Below are positions 41,174 through 51,081 of a stretch of DNA of 64,000 bases, piece after piece. Location of the stretch: the NCBI RefSeq assembly GCF_030285625.1, contig NZ_CP127294.1:6914001-6978000 (forward strand), written 5' to 3'. Under the pieces are notes generated by a model. The model was not told the DNA's origin, searched no databases, and was given only the letters and a program-made list of their open reading frames with translations. The position numbers and the translations under genes were made by a program. The stretch comes from Amycolatopsis sp. 2-15. GTDB lineage: Bacteria > Actinomycetota > Actinomycetes > Mycobacteriales > Pseudonocardiaceae. The stretch's first letter is position 1, and every line of letters begins with the position of its first letter.

Positions 41174-44100
41174 GTGACGGTCAACAGGCGGGGATTCCTG
41201 ACCGGCGTGGCGGGTGCGGTCGGGGCCGTGGGCCTCGGCACCGCGGACGCCGGACCGGCGGTGGCCGAGCCCCGCGCGGGTCAGCCGCTCGCCGCAGGTG
41301 TCCCCGGACGGCCGCCAGGTCGCCCTCGACCTGCTCGGCGTCCTGTGGCTCGTGCCGGCGCGGGGCGGGCAGGCCAGGCGCCTGACCGGCGACCTTTTCG
41401 ACATCGCGATGCCGACGTGGTCGCCGGACAGCTCCACGCTGGTGTTCCAGTCCTACCGTGAAGGCAGCTTCGACCTCTGGACGATCCGGGCCGACGGCAC
41501 CGGTCTGCGCCGCCTCACGAGCGGGCCGTTCGACCACCGGGAACCCGTTTTTTCGCCGGACGGCGAGAAAATCGCCTACTCGTCCGACGCGCCGGGCAGC
41601 TACGGCATCCACGTGCTGGACGTCGCGTCGGGGCGGGCCACGCTCGTCACCGAGACGCCCGACGAGGAGTACGAACCGGCGTGGTCGCCGGACGGGAGCA
41701 AGCTCGCCTTCGTCGCGGCCGGGACGAGGATCGACGTCGTCACGGTCGCCGGCGGCGCCCGCAGCACGTTCGCCACCGAGCCGGGCACGGTGCTGCACAG
41801 TCCGATGTGGACACCGGATGGCGGCGACCTCGTCTACGCGCGTTACTCCGGCGGCGTGCCACCGGTCGCGGTCGGCGTCGCCGAGCTGATGCGGGGCGGG
41901 AAACCGCTGTTCACCGGCGAAGACGTCTTCCCGTTCCGAGTCTCGTGGCTGAGCGCCGACGAGTACCTCTACACCGCCGACGGCGCGCTGCGGCGGCGCA
42001 GCCTCAGCGGCGGCACGGCGACGGACGTGCCGTTCACCGCTCCCGTCACGGTCGCGAAGGGCCCGGTGCACGCGCGGCCGCGTGACTTCACCTCGACGAA
42101 GCCGAATCCGGTGCTCGGCATCGGGAGCCCCGTGCTCTCGCCCGACGGCCGCAGGGTCGCTTTCCGGGCGCTCAACGACATCCAGGTGATGGAGCTCGGC
42201 CGGCCGCCGCGTCCGTTGACCGGCGACGGCTGGTGGAAGAGCGATCCCGCGTGGTCACCCGACGGCGCGAAGCTGGCGTACTCCACCGACCGCGCCGGCA
42301 CGCTCGACCTCTGGATCCGCGACCTGAAGACCGGGCAGGACCGGCAGCTGACGAACCTGCCCGACCTCGCCGCCGTGTCGGGCACCTGGTCCCCCGACGG
42401 CGCCGAGATCGCGTTCCTCGACCAGACGGGTGCGCTGCACACCGTCGACGTCGCGACGGGCGCGGTCCGGCAGATCTTCACCGCGACGTTCGAGCCCGGG
42501 CGCCCGACGTGGTCGGCCGACGGCAAGGTGATCGCGCTGGCCGCGGTGAAGCCGTTCTCCTCACGCTACCGCGAGGGGCTGAGCAAGATCCTGCTGGTGA
42601 ACGTCGCGACCGGCCAGGGCCGCTACGTCGACCCGATGCCGGACCGCTCGCTGCAGACCCGCGGTGACGACGGGCCGGTGTGGTCGCCGGACGGGCGGCG
42701 GATGGCGTTCGTGGTGGCCAGCGTCCTGTGGGTGGTGGACGTGCACGCGGACGGCACTTTCGCCGGGAAACCGCGGCAGATCACCGACGAGGTCACCGCC
42801 GCGCCGAGCTGGAGCGGCGACTCGCGCACACTGCTGTACCTCAACAACGGCCGGCTGCGGCTCGTCGCGGCTTCGGGCGGGAAGCCACGCACCGTGCCGA
42901 CGAACCTGACCTGGACCAACGCCCGCAGCCGTGGCCGCGTGGTCGTGCGCGCCGGCCGGATGTGGGACGGCACCTCGCGCACGCTGCGGTCCGATGTGGA
43001 CATCGTGGTCGACGGCGGGCGCGTCACCGCCGTGGAACCGGCGGGCAGCGGGCTCGACGGCACCGTCGTCGACGCACGTGACGGCGTGGTCGTGCCCGGG
43101 ATGATCGACATGCACAACCACCGCCAGATGCAGGGTTACGGCTACGGGGACCGCCAGGGCCGGCTGTGGCTTTCGCTCGGGTTCACCACGACCCCTCCCC
43201 CGGCAGCCCGGCCTACCACATGGTGGAGGAACGCGAGTCGATCCAGTCCGGGGCGCGGCTCGGGCCGCGGTACTTCGCGACCGGCGAGGCTATCGACGGT
43301 TCGCGCATCTATTACAACTTCATGCGCCCGACGTTCGACGAGCGCCAGCTGGAGCTCGAACTCGAGCGCGCCGAGAAGCTCGACTACGAACTGATGAAGG
43401 CCTACGTCCGGCTCAGCCCCGAAATGCACCGGCGCGTGATCGACTGGGCCCACGCGCGGCGGCTGCCCGTGACCTCGCATTACCACCACCCGGCGCTCGC
43501 GTTCGGCGGCGACGGCATGGAACACATGGGCGCCACCAACCGCCTCGGCTACTCGCGCACGGTGTCGCTGCTCGGCTCCGGCTACGACGACGTGGTGGAG
43601 CCCTTCGTCCGCCGCGGCGCCGCGCGCACACCCACGCTGTTCGCCGCCAGCGCGCTGTTCCGGGACGACACCAGCCTCGTGACCGACCGCCGCGTGCGCA
43701 CGCTCTACCCGGCGTGGGAATACACCTCGCTGCGGAAGTCCGTCACCGCCGCGAAATCCGCCGACCAGACCGCACTGCTCGACAACCTGCGGCGCCAGGT
43801 CGCCCAGGCCGCCGCCATCCTGCGCGGCGGCGGGCGCGTCATCACGGCACCGACTCCCCCATCGACCACACCGCCGTGAGCACACACATGAACCTGCGCG
43901 CGATGGTCAAGTACGGCTTCACCCCGTACGAAGCCCTGACCACGGCGACGAGCATCGCCGGCGAAGTGCTGGGCGAACCACTGGGCCGGATTGCCCGCGG
44001 CCACTACGCCGACCTCGTCGTCCTCGGCGCCGACCCGCTCACCGACATCACCGCCGCGGCCGACGTCCGGCAGACCCTCGTGGCCGGTCGTGTGCACCCG

Positions 44101-44391
44101 GTGGACGACCTGCTGGCGCCCTTCGCGTCGGCCTCGACCTCGGCCGCGACCAAGGCCGCGGTCAACCGCCGGCTCGCCCCGGCCCCCGGCCATCCCGCCA
44201 ACGCCGCCTTCTGGTGGCACGACCCGCATTACGTCGCCGCGGCCGCACGTCGTGCTGCAGCGGGCACTAGAGCCTGTCTCCGAACCGACGACCAAGGTCC
44301 ACCACACGAGCCCCGCCACCTCGGCGACCTCGAGTCCATAGCAAAAGGATCTTCGATGGGGAAGATCTATTACTCGACCCCGATGTGTTGA
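41174..44391 (+). pseudogene. Tat-exported TolB-like/amidohydrolase fusion, multiply frameshifted
   Basis: GTG start at 41174 after GGAGGTGGGG. The Tat signal is NRRGFLTGVAGAVGAVGLG. Near 41280 the frame changes to a long run of TolB/WD40-type beta-propeller repeats (many W-S-P-D-G units to about 42890), then an imidazolonepropionase-like amidohydrolase starting with VVRAGRMWDGTSRTL and MIDMHNHRQM. The frame shifts again near 43195 (before SPGSPAYHMVEERESIQSG) and near 43850 (before MNLRAMVKYGFTPYEALTTAT). Intact family members are about 1000 residues. At least three breaks make it a pseudogene unless all are sequence errors; the propeller block is in one frame. Confidence 0.75.
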
Positions 44392-44453
44392 TACGGTCAC
44401 CGCCGCCACAAGCACGCGATGTACCACGGGTCTTTCGTCCGAAGGGTCGGCGT

Positions 44454-46199
44454 ATGTGCCAGTTGTGCGGTTCCGAAGCATGGGAGAGCTCGGCGGTCTC
44501 GAGGCGGACGTTGTTCGCCGCGGCGGCCGGGCTGGCCGTGACGCCGATGATGCTCGGGGCGCCGGCGGAAGCCGCGGCCCGCCCGGACGCCGGGGCCGAC
44601 CTGATCCTCCACAATGGACACGTCGTCACGGCGGCCCTGCACGGGCGCACCACGCAGGCGATCGCGATCCGCGGGGGACGCGTCGAAGCGGTCGGGACGT
44701 CGGACCGGATCCTGCGCCTGCGTGGGCGGCACACGCGGACCGTGGACCTGAAGGGCCGCACGGTGGTGCCCGGGCTGATCGACAGCCACCTGCACCAGTT
44801 CACCTCGGCGTTGGACCGGCCGAATGTGTCGTTGCTGGAGGCGCGCAGCATCGCCGACGTCGTCGCGGCCATCGGTACCCGGGTCGCGGCGAGCGCGGCC
44901 GGCGCGTGGGTGCAGGCGCGGTCGGGCTGGCACGAGAGCCTGCTCGCCGAAGGCCGGCTGCCCGCGCGGGCCGAGCTCGACCCGGTGTCGCCCGAGAACC
45001 CGGTGTTCATCCCGCGCGGCGGCCACGTCGCCACCGTCAACAGCCGCGCGCTGGAGCTGGTCGGCATCACGCGCGACACGCCGGACCCGACGGGCGGCGT
45101 CATCGTCCGTGACGCCGGCGGCGAGCCCACGGGCGTGCTGCTGGAACGCGCGCGCTCGCTCGTGACGCCGGTGCTGCCGGCCCCGCCGTCGGCCGACCAG
45201 CAGCGGCAGCAGCTGCGCGACCAGATGGCCGAGCACAACGCGCTGGGTATCACCGGCGTCACCGAGCCGGGGCTGGACCCGTCGCAGATCGAGATCTACA
45301 CGCGTTTGTGGCACGACGGCGAGATGACCACGCGGGCGCACCTGCTGTGGCGGATCGCGGCACTCGCGGATGTCGACGCGGCCGTGGCGGCGTTCAAGCC
45401 GCGCACCGGCGACGACATGCTCCGCTTCGACGGCCTGAAGTACCTTTCCGACGGCGGCGTCGAAGGCGGCTTCCTGCGCGACCCGTACCAAGTCGTGCCC
45501 GGCGAGCAGACCAGCCCGGACTACCACGGCGTGCAGCTCCTGCCGCCCGGCGGCAAGGACGAGCTGACCGAGATGTACCGCCGCGCCGCGCGCCACGGGT
45601 TCCAGGTGCAGACCCACGTCGTCGGCGACGCGGCGATGGACTTCATCGTCGACGTCCTCGCCACCGTGCACCGCGACACCTCGCTCGCGCACTTGCGCTG
45701 GGTGCTGATGCACCTGTTCCTCCCCAGCGGCCCGAACCTCGCGCACATGCGGAAGATGGGCCTGCTCGCGAGCGTCCAGGACCACCCCGTGCTGCTCGGC
45801 GCCAACCAAGTCAAGTGGTGGGGCGCCGAACGCGGCTCCCGCGCCGTGCCGATCCGCGACATCCTCGACGCGGGCCTGCTCGCCGGCGGCGGCACCGACG
45901 CCCCGGTGGTCCCGCCCAGCCCTCTGTGGTCGCTCGGCTGGATGGTCACGCGCGAGACCCTCAAGGGCGATGTCCTCGGCCCCGAACAGGCCATCACCGC
46001 CCGCGAGGCCCTGCACCTCTACACCCTCGGCAGCGCGCAGACGCAGTTCGCCGAGCACACCCTCGGCACGCTCGACCCCGGCAAACTCGCCGACCTCGTC
46101 GTCCTCGACGACAACCCCTTGACCGCCGACCCGCGCTCCATCAAGGACCTCGCCGTCACCATGACCGTCGTCGGCGGGCGAGTGGTGCACGAGGCCTGA
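44454..46199 (+). CDS. Tat-exported YtcJ-like amidohydrolase
   Basis: A 581-residue secreted metal-dependent hydrolase. The Tat motif SRRTLFAAAAGLAV begins at about residue 17; before it the N-terminus is MCQLCGSEAW, with a C-x-x-C. The amidohydrolase metal motif is GLIDSHLHQF, and VQTHVVGDAAMD, LAGGGTDAPVVPPSP and the C-terminal LGTLDPGKLADLVVLDDNPL are typical of YtcJ-type (amidohydrolase_3) proteins. It hydrolyses an unknown C-N bond outside the cell or at its surface. It follows the broken relative at 41174 with the same direction. Confidence 0.85.
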   Translation: MCQLCGSEAWESSAVSRRTLFAAAAGLAVTPMMLGAPAEAAARPDAGADLILHNGHVVTAALHGRTTQAIAIRGGRVEAVGTSDRILRLRGRHTRTVDLKGRTVVPGLIDSHLHQFTSALDRPNVSLLEARSIADVVAAIGTRVAASAAGAWVQARSGWHESLLAEGRLPARAELDPVSPENPVFIPRGGHVATVNSRALELVGITRDTPDPTGGVIVRDAGGEPTGVLLERARSLVTPVLPAPPSADQQRQQLRDQMAEHNALGITGVTEPGLDPSQIEIYTRLWHDGEMTTRAHLLWRIAALADVDAAVAAFKPRTGDDMLRFDGLKYLSDGGVEGGFLRDPYQVVPGEQTSPDYHGVQLLPPGGKDELTEMYRRAARHGFQVQTHVVGDAAMDFIVDVLATVHRDTSLAHLRWVLMHLFLPSGPNLAHMRKMGLLASVQDHPVLLGANQVKWWGAERGSRAVPIRDILDAGLLAGGGTDAPVVPPSPLWSLGWMVTRETLKGDVLGPEQAITAREALHLYTLGSAQTQFAEHTLGTLDPGKLADLVVLDDNPLTADPRSIKDLAVTMTVVGGRVVHEA

Positions 46200-46202
46200 G
46201 GA

Positions 46203-46468
46203 TCAGTGCGGCGGTGTCGTTCCCTGCCGGGACATCGCCGTCCTTGCCGTCGCGAGCACCTTCCGCAGCGGATCGGCGAAGGTGCCCGGCACCTCGACCG
46301 GCGCGGCGGGCGGCGGCGTCACCGGGGTCGCGTCCGGTGGGCAGTCCACGGCACTCTCGGAAACGAGTCCGCGGTAGTCGAATCGGCCTGGTAGCAGGCG
46401 GTCGCCGGCTCGGTCCTCGTCCATCCCGCCTCGACGCCGTCGTGGTGGATGCGGAAGACCAGGTGCAT
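46203..46468 (-). pseudogene. frameshifted small proline-rich protein
   Basis: Minus strand: MHLVFRIHHDGVEAGWTRTEPATACYQAD runs to about 46395; the continuation FDYRGLVSESAVDCPPDATP and the Pro-rich VTPPPAAPVEVPGTFADPLRKVLA are in the next frame, ending at 46203. Together they read as one small, possibly cell-envelope protein. I do not recognise the family. Lacking a signal peptide, the N-terminus may also be missing. Confidence 0.45.
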
Positions 46469-46626
46469 GTCCGGCGTCACCGGGTCGCGTCGTCGGCCGT
46501 TCGGTGATCTCCGAGAGGGCCAACCCCGGCCCCGCACCCGGCCGGCACGAGCGCGGCGAGCGGAATCCCCCGGATCCGGTTCACCGTCGCAAGACAGCGC
46601 GAACCGGGCGAACGGCCGGCGCGATC

Positions 46627-46659
46627 GCGCCACCCACCGGGACGCCCGGTGGGTGGCGC
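46627..46659 (-). terminator. 15-bp hairpin after the LLM gene
   Basis: GCGCCACCCACCGGG (46627-46641) and CCCGGTGGGTGGCGC (46645-46659) pair perfectly around a 3-base loop, 7 bases downstream of the stop at 46667 on the minus strand. No T run follows, but the stem is very stable. Confidence 0.65.
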
Positions 46660-46666
46660 GCGGAAC

Positions 46667-47689
46667 TCAGCGCCAGCCGAGCTCCGGGGCCACGTGCGTC
46701 AGGATGCTCTCCAGCACGTGGGCGTTGTACTCCACCCCGAGCTGGTTCGGGATCGTCAGCAGCAAGGTGTCCGCGGCCTCGATGGCCTCGTCTTCCTTGA
46801 GCTGGCGCACGAGCTCGTCGGGCTCCGCCGCGTAGGAGCGGCCGAAGATCGCGCGGGTGTTCTCGTCGATCATGCCGACCTGGTCCTGAGAGTTGCGGTC
46901 GCGGCCGAAGTAGGCGCGGTCGAGGTCGTTGGTGAGGGCGAAGATGCTGCGGCTGACCGACACGCGCGGTTCGCGCTCGTGGCCGGCCTCCTTCCACGCC
47001 TCGCGGTAGGCCTCGATCTGCTTGCGCTGCTGGACGTGCAGGGGTTCGCCCGTCTCGTCGTCCTTGAGGGTGGAGCTCTGCAGGTTCATGCCGAGCTTCG
47101 CGGCCCACACGCCGGTCGCGTTGGAGCCGGAGCCCCACCAGATGCGTTCGCGCAGGCCGGGCGAGTGCGGTTCGACGCGCAGCAGGCCGGGCGGGTTGGC
47201 GAACATCGGGCGCGGGTTCGGCTGCGCGAAACCGTCGCCCTCGATGACCTTGAGGAAGACCTCGGCGTGCTGGCGGGCCATGTCCGCGTCGGTCTCGCCG
47301 TCGGCGGGCGCGAAGCCGAAGTAGCGCCAGCCGTCGATCACCTGCTCGGGGGATCCCCGGCTGATGCCGAGCTGGAGCCTGCCGCTGGAGATGAGGTCGG
47401 CCGCACCGGCGTCCTCCGCCATGTAGAGCGGGTTCTCGTAGCGCATGTCGATCACGCCGGTGCCGATCTCGATCTTCGAGGTGCGGGCGCCGATGGCCGA
47501 GAGCAGCGGAAACGGGCTGCCGGCCTGCCGCGCGAAGTGGTGCACGCGGAAGTAGGCGCCATCTACGCCGAGCTCCTCGGCCGCCACCGCCAGGTCGATG
47601 GACTGGTGCAGGAAGTCCTTCGCCGACCGGGTCTCGGAGTGCGCAGTGTCCGACCAGTGGCCGAACGAGAGGAAACCAATGTTCTTCAC
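46667..47689 (-). CDS. LLM class flavin-dependent oxidoreductase
   Basis: A 340-residue luciferase-like monooxygenase: NIGFLSFGHW, VDGAYFRVHHFARQ, IDMRYENPLYMAEDAGAADLISSGRLQLGISRGSPEQ (the flavin-binding region), and IWWGSGSNATGVWAAKLGMNL. Near the C-terminus, EPDELVRQLKEDEAIEAADTLLLTIPNQLG is the usual closing helix-strand. The GTG at 47689 gives the standard N-terminus. Monocistronic, with a strong hairpin after it; no regulator alongside. Confidence 0.85.
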   Translation of the reverse strand: MKNIGFLSFGHWSDTAHSETRSAKDFLHQSIDLAVAAEELGVDGAYFRVHHFARQAGSPFPLLSAIGARTSKIEIGTGVIDMRYENPLYMAEDAGAADLISSGRLQLGISRGSPEQVIDGWRYFGFAPADGETDADMARQHAEVFLKVIEGDGFAQPNPRPMFANPPGLLRVEPHSPGLRERIWWGSGSNATGVWAAKLGMNLQSSTLKDDETGEPLHVQQRKQIEAYREAWKEAGHEREPRVSVSRSIFALTNDLDRAYFGRDRNSQDQVGMIDENTRAIFGRSYAAEPDELVRQLKEDEAIEAADTLLLTIPNQLGVEYNAHVLESILTHVAPELGWR

Positions 47690-47830
47690 GCCCGTGAAAG
47701 CGTACGCGGGCCTCGATTGATTCCCGCACGCGGTGCGGCTCACGTCCTCGCCGCGGGTCGCCCCGGCCGGTAAACTGATCGCGGAACGCACGCTGGGGGT
47801 GTCGTCGTAGATCCGCTCTCCTCCGCACTG

Positions 47831-49499
47831 GTGGCCACGCTGGGTGCCACCTTCTCCGCGCTGTACCAGTGGGCGGTCGAGCGCGGCGCCGACAAGCTCA
47901 CGGCTCAACGCCGGGCGCGCGCTCTGGGCGATCCCCACCGGCAGCTGGTCGCGGCCGAGGAGGACCTGGCCGAGCTGCGGCGGGTCGAGTTCCCCGCCGT
48001 GCCCGACGGCGACTGGCAGGCCGCGCTCGACGCGGTGGCGGTCGCCCTCGACGCCGCCGACGTGGGCGGGCTCGTGCGCACGAACCCCGCCGTGCTCGTC
48101 GACGAAGACCGCCTGCGGGCCCGCGTCCGCACCGCCGGTGGCCACGCGCTCGACGCCGCCGCCCTGGGCGCCGACGCCGCCGCGGCGTTCCACCGCCTGC
48201 TCGACGAGTGCTGCCGGCGCGTCGCCCGCCGCGCTCGGGCTGTCGACGAGGTGATGCGCGCCGTGCAGGCCGGGATGACCGGCGACGTGCTGAAGATCCG
48301 CCGCGCCGTCGCCGACCTGCAGGGCCAGGAGGACCGGCGCACGCGCGACCGCGCCGAGGCCTTCGAGCAGCACAACCTGTCCTACCTCGCGACCGACTAC
48401 GCCACGTTCGAGCTGTTCCAGGTCGGCCACGGCCGTGCCCCCCGTGCGCCACTCGTTCTCGCAGTACTACGCGGCCCCGTCGGTCACCCGCCAGGGCGGG
48501 ACGGCGGCGGGCTCGGCGCTGACCGGCGCAGGCACCAACACCGCCCACGCGCTGGCCGCCGAGCGCCGGGTCCTGCTGGTCGGCGGCGCGGGCGCGGGGA
48601 AGACGACGCTGCTGCAGTGGCTGGCCTACACGGCGGCCACCGCCGAGTTCAGCCGCGACGGCGAAAGTGAAGGCCCCTGGCGCGGCGTCGTGCCGTTTTT
48701 CGTGCCGCTGCGCGAGTTCGCCGACCGCGGCCTGCCCCAGCCGGAAGACTTCGTGCGCGTGACGGCGCCGGCGCTGGCCGGCGAGAAACCCGCCCGGTGG
48801 GTCAGCGAGCTGCTGCGCTCCGGCCGCGCGATGGTGCTCGTCGACGGCGTGGACGAGGTTCTGCAGCCGCGGCGCGAGGCGGTGCTGCTGCCTGCCCTGC
48901 GCCACCTCGAGATCAAGTCCAACGACGTCGTGCACGATCTCGAAGGGCTCGTCGCCTGCCGCGCGCTGCGTTCGGTGTGGATCACCGGTTTCAGCAGCGC
49001 GTTGACCGACCTCTCGGCGCTGTCGCGCATGCACCTCACCGATCTGCGGCTGCACGCCGGCACCCTCGACGCGATCAAGGCCCTGGCCTCGGTCGAGGGC
49101 ACCTACCTGCCGCGGTTGTCGGTGCGCCACCGCAAGCTCGTCGACGGCCTGGACGTGCTGCCCGAGGGCCTGCGCGTCGGCGAGCTCGTGGTCGACATGG
49201 GTGCGGACCAGCGCGACCTGCGCGGCATCACCCGCCTCGCCGACGTGCACACCGTCGCCGCGGCCGGCATCCCGTCGGTCGCGGAGGTCGACGAGCTGGC
49301 CGCGCTGCCGGCGTTGCGCGCTCTCGTCCTCACCGCCGCGACCCCGGCGCGTGACCTCGTGCGCCTTCGCCGGCTCGGCGGGCTGCGCATCGAGCTGTCC
49401 GGCCTCGCCCCGGCCGACGAGCGGGCGGCGCGCGAGGCGCTGCCGGAAGCCGACCTCGTGCTGCATCTCGACCGGGCGGCGAGCATCACCGAACGCTGA
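47831..49499 (+). pseudogene. decayed NACHT NTPase (NLR-like)
   Basis: The first 200 codons (VATLGATFSALYQWAVERGADKL, then the helical TRDRAEAFEQHNLSYLATDYATFELF) match the N-terminal helical domain of actinobacterial NACHT proteins. The frame shifts near 48430, then HSFSQYYAAPSV leads to Walker A GGAGAGKTTLLQW and Walker B MVLVDGVDEV. Immediately after, the rest of the NACHT module is missing: the sequence jumps to Leu-rich repeats (LRHLEIKSNDVVHDLEGLV and on to 49499). Intact relatives exceed 1000 residues. A GTA stands where the usual M-D-P-L-S-S start codon should be. Related intact genes are antiphage NLR systems. Confidence 0.75.
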
Positions 49500-49515
49500 C
49501 ACTCGCCCGGTGTCA
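49497..49515. promoter_or_regulatory. inverted repeat before the AraC gene
   Basis: TGACAC-TCGCCCG-GTGTCA, 6-7-6 palindrome, starting on the stop of the NACHT remnant and ending 10 bases before the AraC GTG. It is a candidate autoregulatory operator, or a small terminator. Confidence 0.4.
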
Positions 49516-49525
49516 CCATCGAACG

Positions 49526-50448
49526 GTGGAAGAGCCCTCGTCCTGGTCCACAGAGGACGTCGCCGCGCCCGACGCGTTCGGGTACTGGTCGGACGTCATC
49601 TGCGACACCCTCGTGCAGGTCGCGGCCCGCGCGACCGGCGAGGCGCCGTTCGCGGGCCGGCTCGAGCACGCCGCCCTCGACGGCGTCGGGCTGTCGACGA
49701 TCGCGTCCGGCCCGCAGGAAGTGGCGAGGACGAAGCGGCTGATCGCGCGCGACCCGGAGGAGTACCTGCTGGTCAACGTGCAACCAAGCGGGCGCTCCCT
49801 GGCGCAGCAGGACGGCCGGACGGCCGCTCTGGAATCGGGGACGATGACGGTGCTGGACAGCTCGCGGCCCTACCGGCTGCAGTTCGCGGGAGCGTTCTCC
49901 CAGGTCATCCTGCGAGTGCCGCGGACGCTGCTGCCCGCCCGGGTCGCGGCCGGCGGCACGGCCGTCGCGCTGGACGGGCGCGGCCCCGGCCGGCTCGTGG
50001 CCGAATTCCTCGCCGGCCTGGCCCGCCAGCAGCGGGAAGACCCGGAAGTGGCCGCCGCACTGCTGCCGCACGCCGTCGGCCTGCTGGAAACGGCCCTCGG
50101 CTGGGCCGCCCGCGGCACCACCCCGACGTCGGCCGCGCTGTCGCGGGAACGGATCCGCCGGTTCGTCCGGCAGCACCTGGCCGGCCCGGCGCTGGACGCC
50201 GGCGCCGCGGGGTGCGGGCTGTCGCGCCGGTCGGTCTACCGCGCGCTGGCCGAAGGCGGCGAGTCGCTCACCGCGTTGACCCGGCGCCTGCGCGTGGCCC
50301 GTGCGCGGCGGCTGCTGCGCGACCGGCCGGACCTGCCGGTGGCCGCGATCGCCGCGCAATCCGGCTTCGGTGGCGCCGCCCAGCTGCACCGGGCGTTCGC
50401 GCCGTCGAGGGCACGACACCGGGGACCTACCGGGCCAACCGGCCCTGA
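49526..50448 (+). pseudogene. AraC family regulator with a late frameshift
   Basis: GTG start. Residues about 25-190 form an AraC_binding_2-like sensor (IARDPEEYLLVNVQPSGRSLAQQDGR). The HTH pair follows: LDAGAAGCGLSRRSVYRALAE and LPVAAIAAQSGFGGAAQLHRAF. After HRAF the frame should read AVEGTTPGTYRANRP and stop at 50448, but a shift near 50400 sends it into APSRARHRG and on into the opposite-strand gene. Only the last 15 residues are affected, so a sequence error, or a still active protein, is quite possible. Confidence 0.7.
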
Positions 50449-50451
50449 GGG

Positions 50452-51009
50452 TCAGCCCATCAGCTCGCGCACGATCTCGAGGAACCGGGGCGGCGGCGGG
50501 GGCTGCGGGCTCTCGACAAACGCGCCGGCCGCCACGTCGTAGCGCGGACCGGACGCCGGGTCGTACACGTGGTAGCCGTCTTCCCGCAGTCGAGCCACGT
50601 TGCGCTGCACCGCGGCCTTGGCCCACATCTCCGCCGTCATCACCGGGAAGAACGCGACGGGGTGCGTGGCGGCCAGCACGGTCGTGGCCAGCATGTTCGG
50701 CGCGGCGCCGACGGCGACCGTGGACAGCGTGTGCGCGCTGGCCGGGAGGATCACCGTGAGGTCGTGCCCGGCGGCGAGGGTGGCGTGGTTGTCGGCCGGC
50801 CACGTCGCCGGGTCGGCACCGGTCACCACGCGGTCGGCGAACAGGCCGGCGGTGTGCGCGGGCAGGAAGGTCGCGGCGGTGTGCGTCATGAGCACGGTGA
50901 TCGGGCCGCGCAAGACCGTCCGCAGCGCGGCGAGGTACATCGGCAGCGTCGCGACCGCGGCCGAACCGGTCGCCCCGATGAGCAGGCGGCCTTCGAAGGT
51001 GTTGTCCAT
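50452..51009 (-). CDS. HFCD-family flavoprotein (PPC decarboxylase-like)
   Basis: A 185-residue flavoprotein of the homo-oligomeric flavin-containing Cys decarboxylase family (CoaC, EpiD, Dfp). Motifs: LLIGATGSAAVATLPMYL at the start (phosphate/FMN loop), LPASAHTLSTVAVGAAPNMLATTVLA (the PASANT-type FMN/active-site loop, with H for N), and FPVMTAEMWAKAAVQRNVARL (the P-A-M-x-x-x-M-W substrate loop). The conserved active-site His of decarboxylases is not obvious. It stands alone; the genomic copy for coenzyme A synthesis is presumably elsewhere. Confidence 0.75.
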   Translation of the reverse strand: MDNTFEGRLLIGATGSAAVATLPMYLAALRTVLRGPITVLMTHTAATFLPAHTAGLFADRVVTGADPATWPADNHATLAAGHDLTVILPASAHTLSTVAVGAAPNMLATTVLAATHPVAFFPVMTAEMWAKAAVQRNVARLREDGYHVYDPASGPRYDVAAGAFVESPQPPPPPRFLEIVRELMG

Positions 51010-51081
51010 GCGACCACGATGGACCATCGGAGCGGCTCGGGCGTGACCGAGTGTGCCCGGACGAGTGACGGCTTGGGCCGG

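Noticed and set aside
44265..44400. GAGCCTGTCTC start resembling an insertion-sequence end
   Set aside because: No matching inverted end, no target duplication and no transposase were seen.
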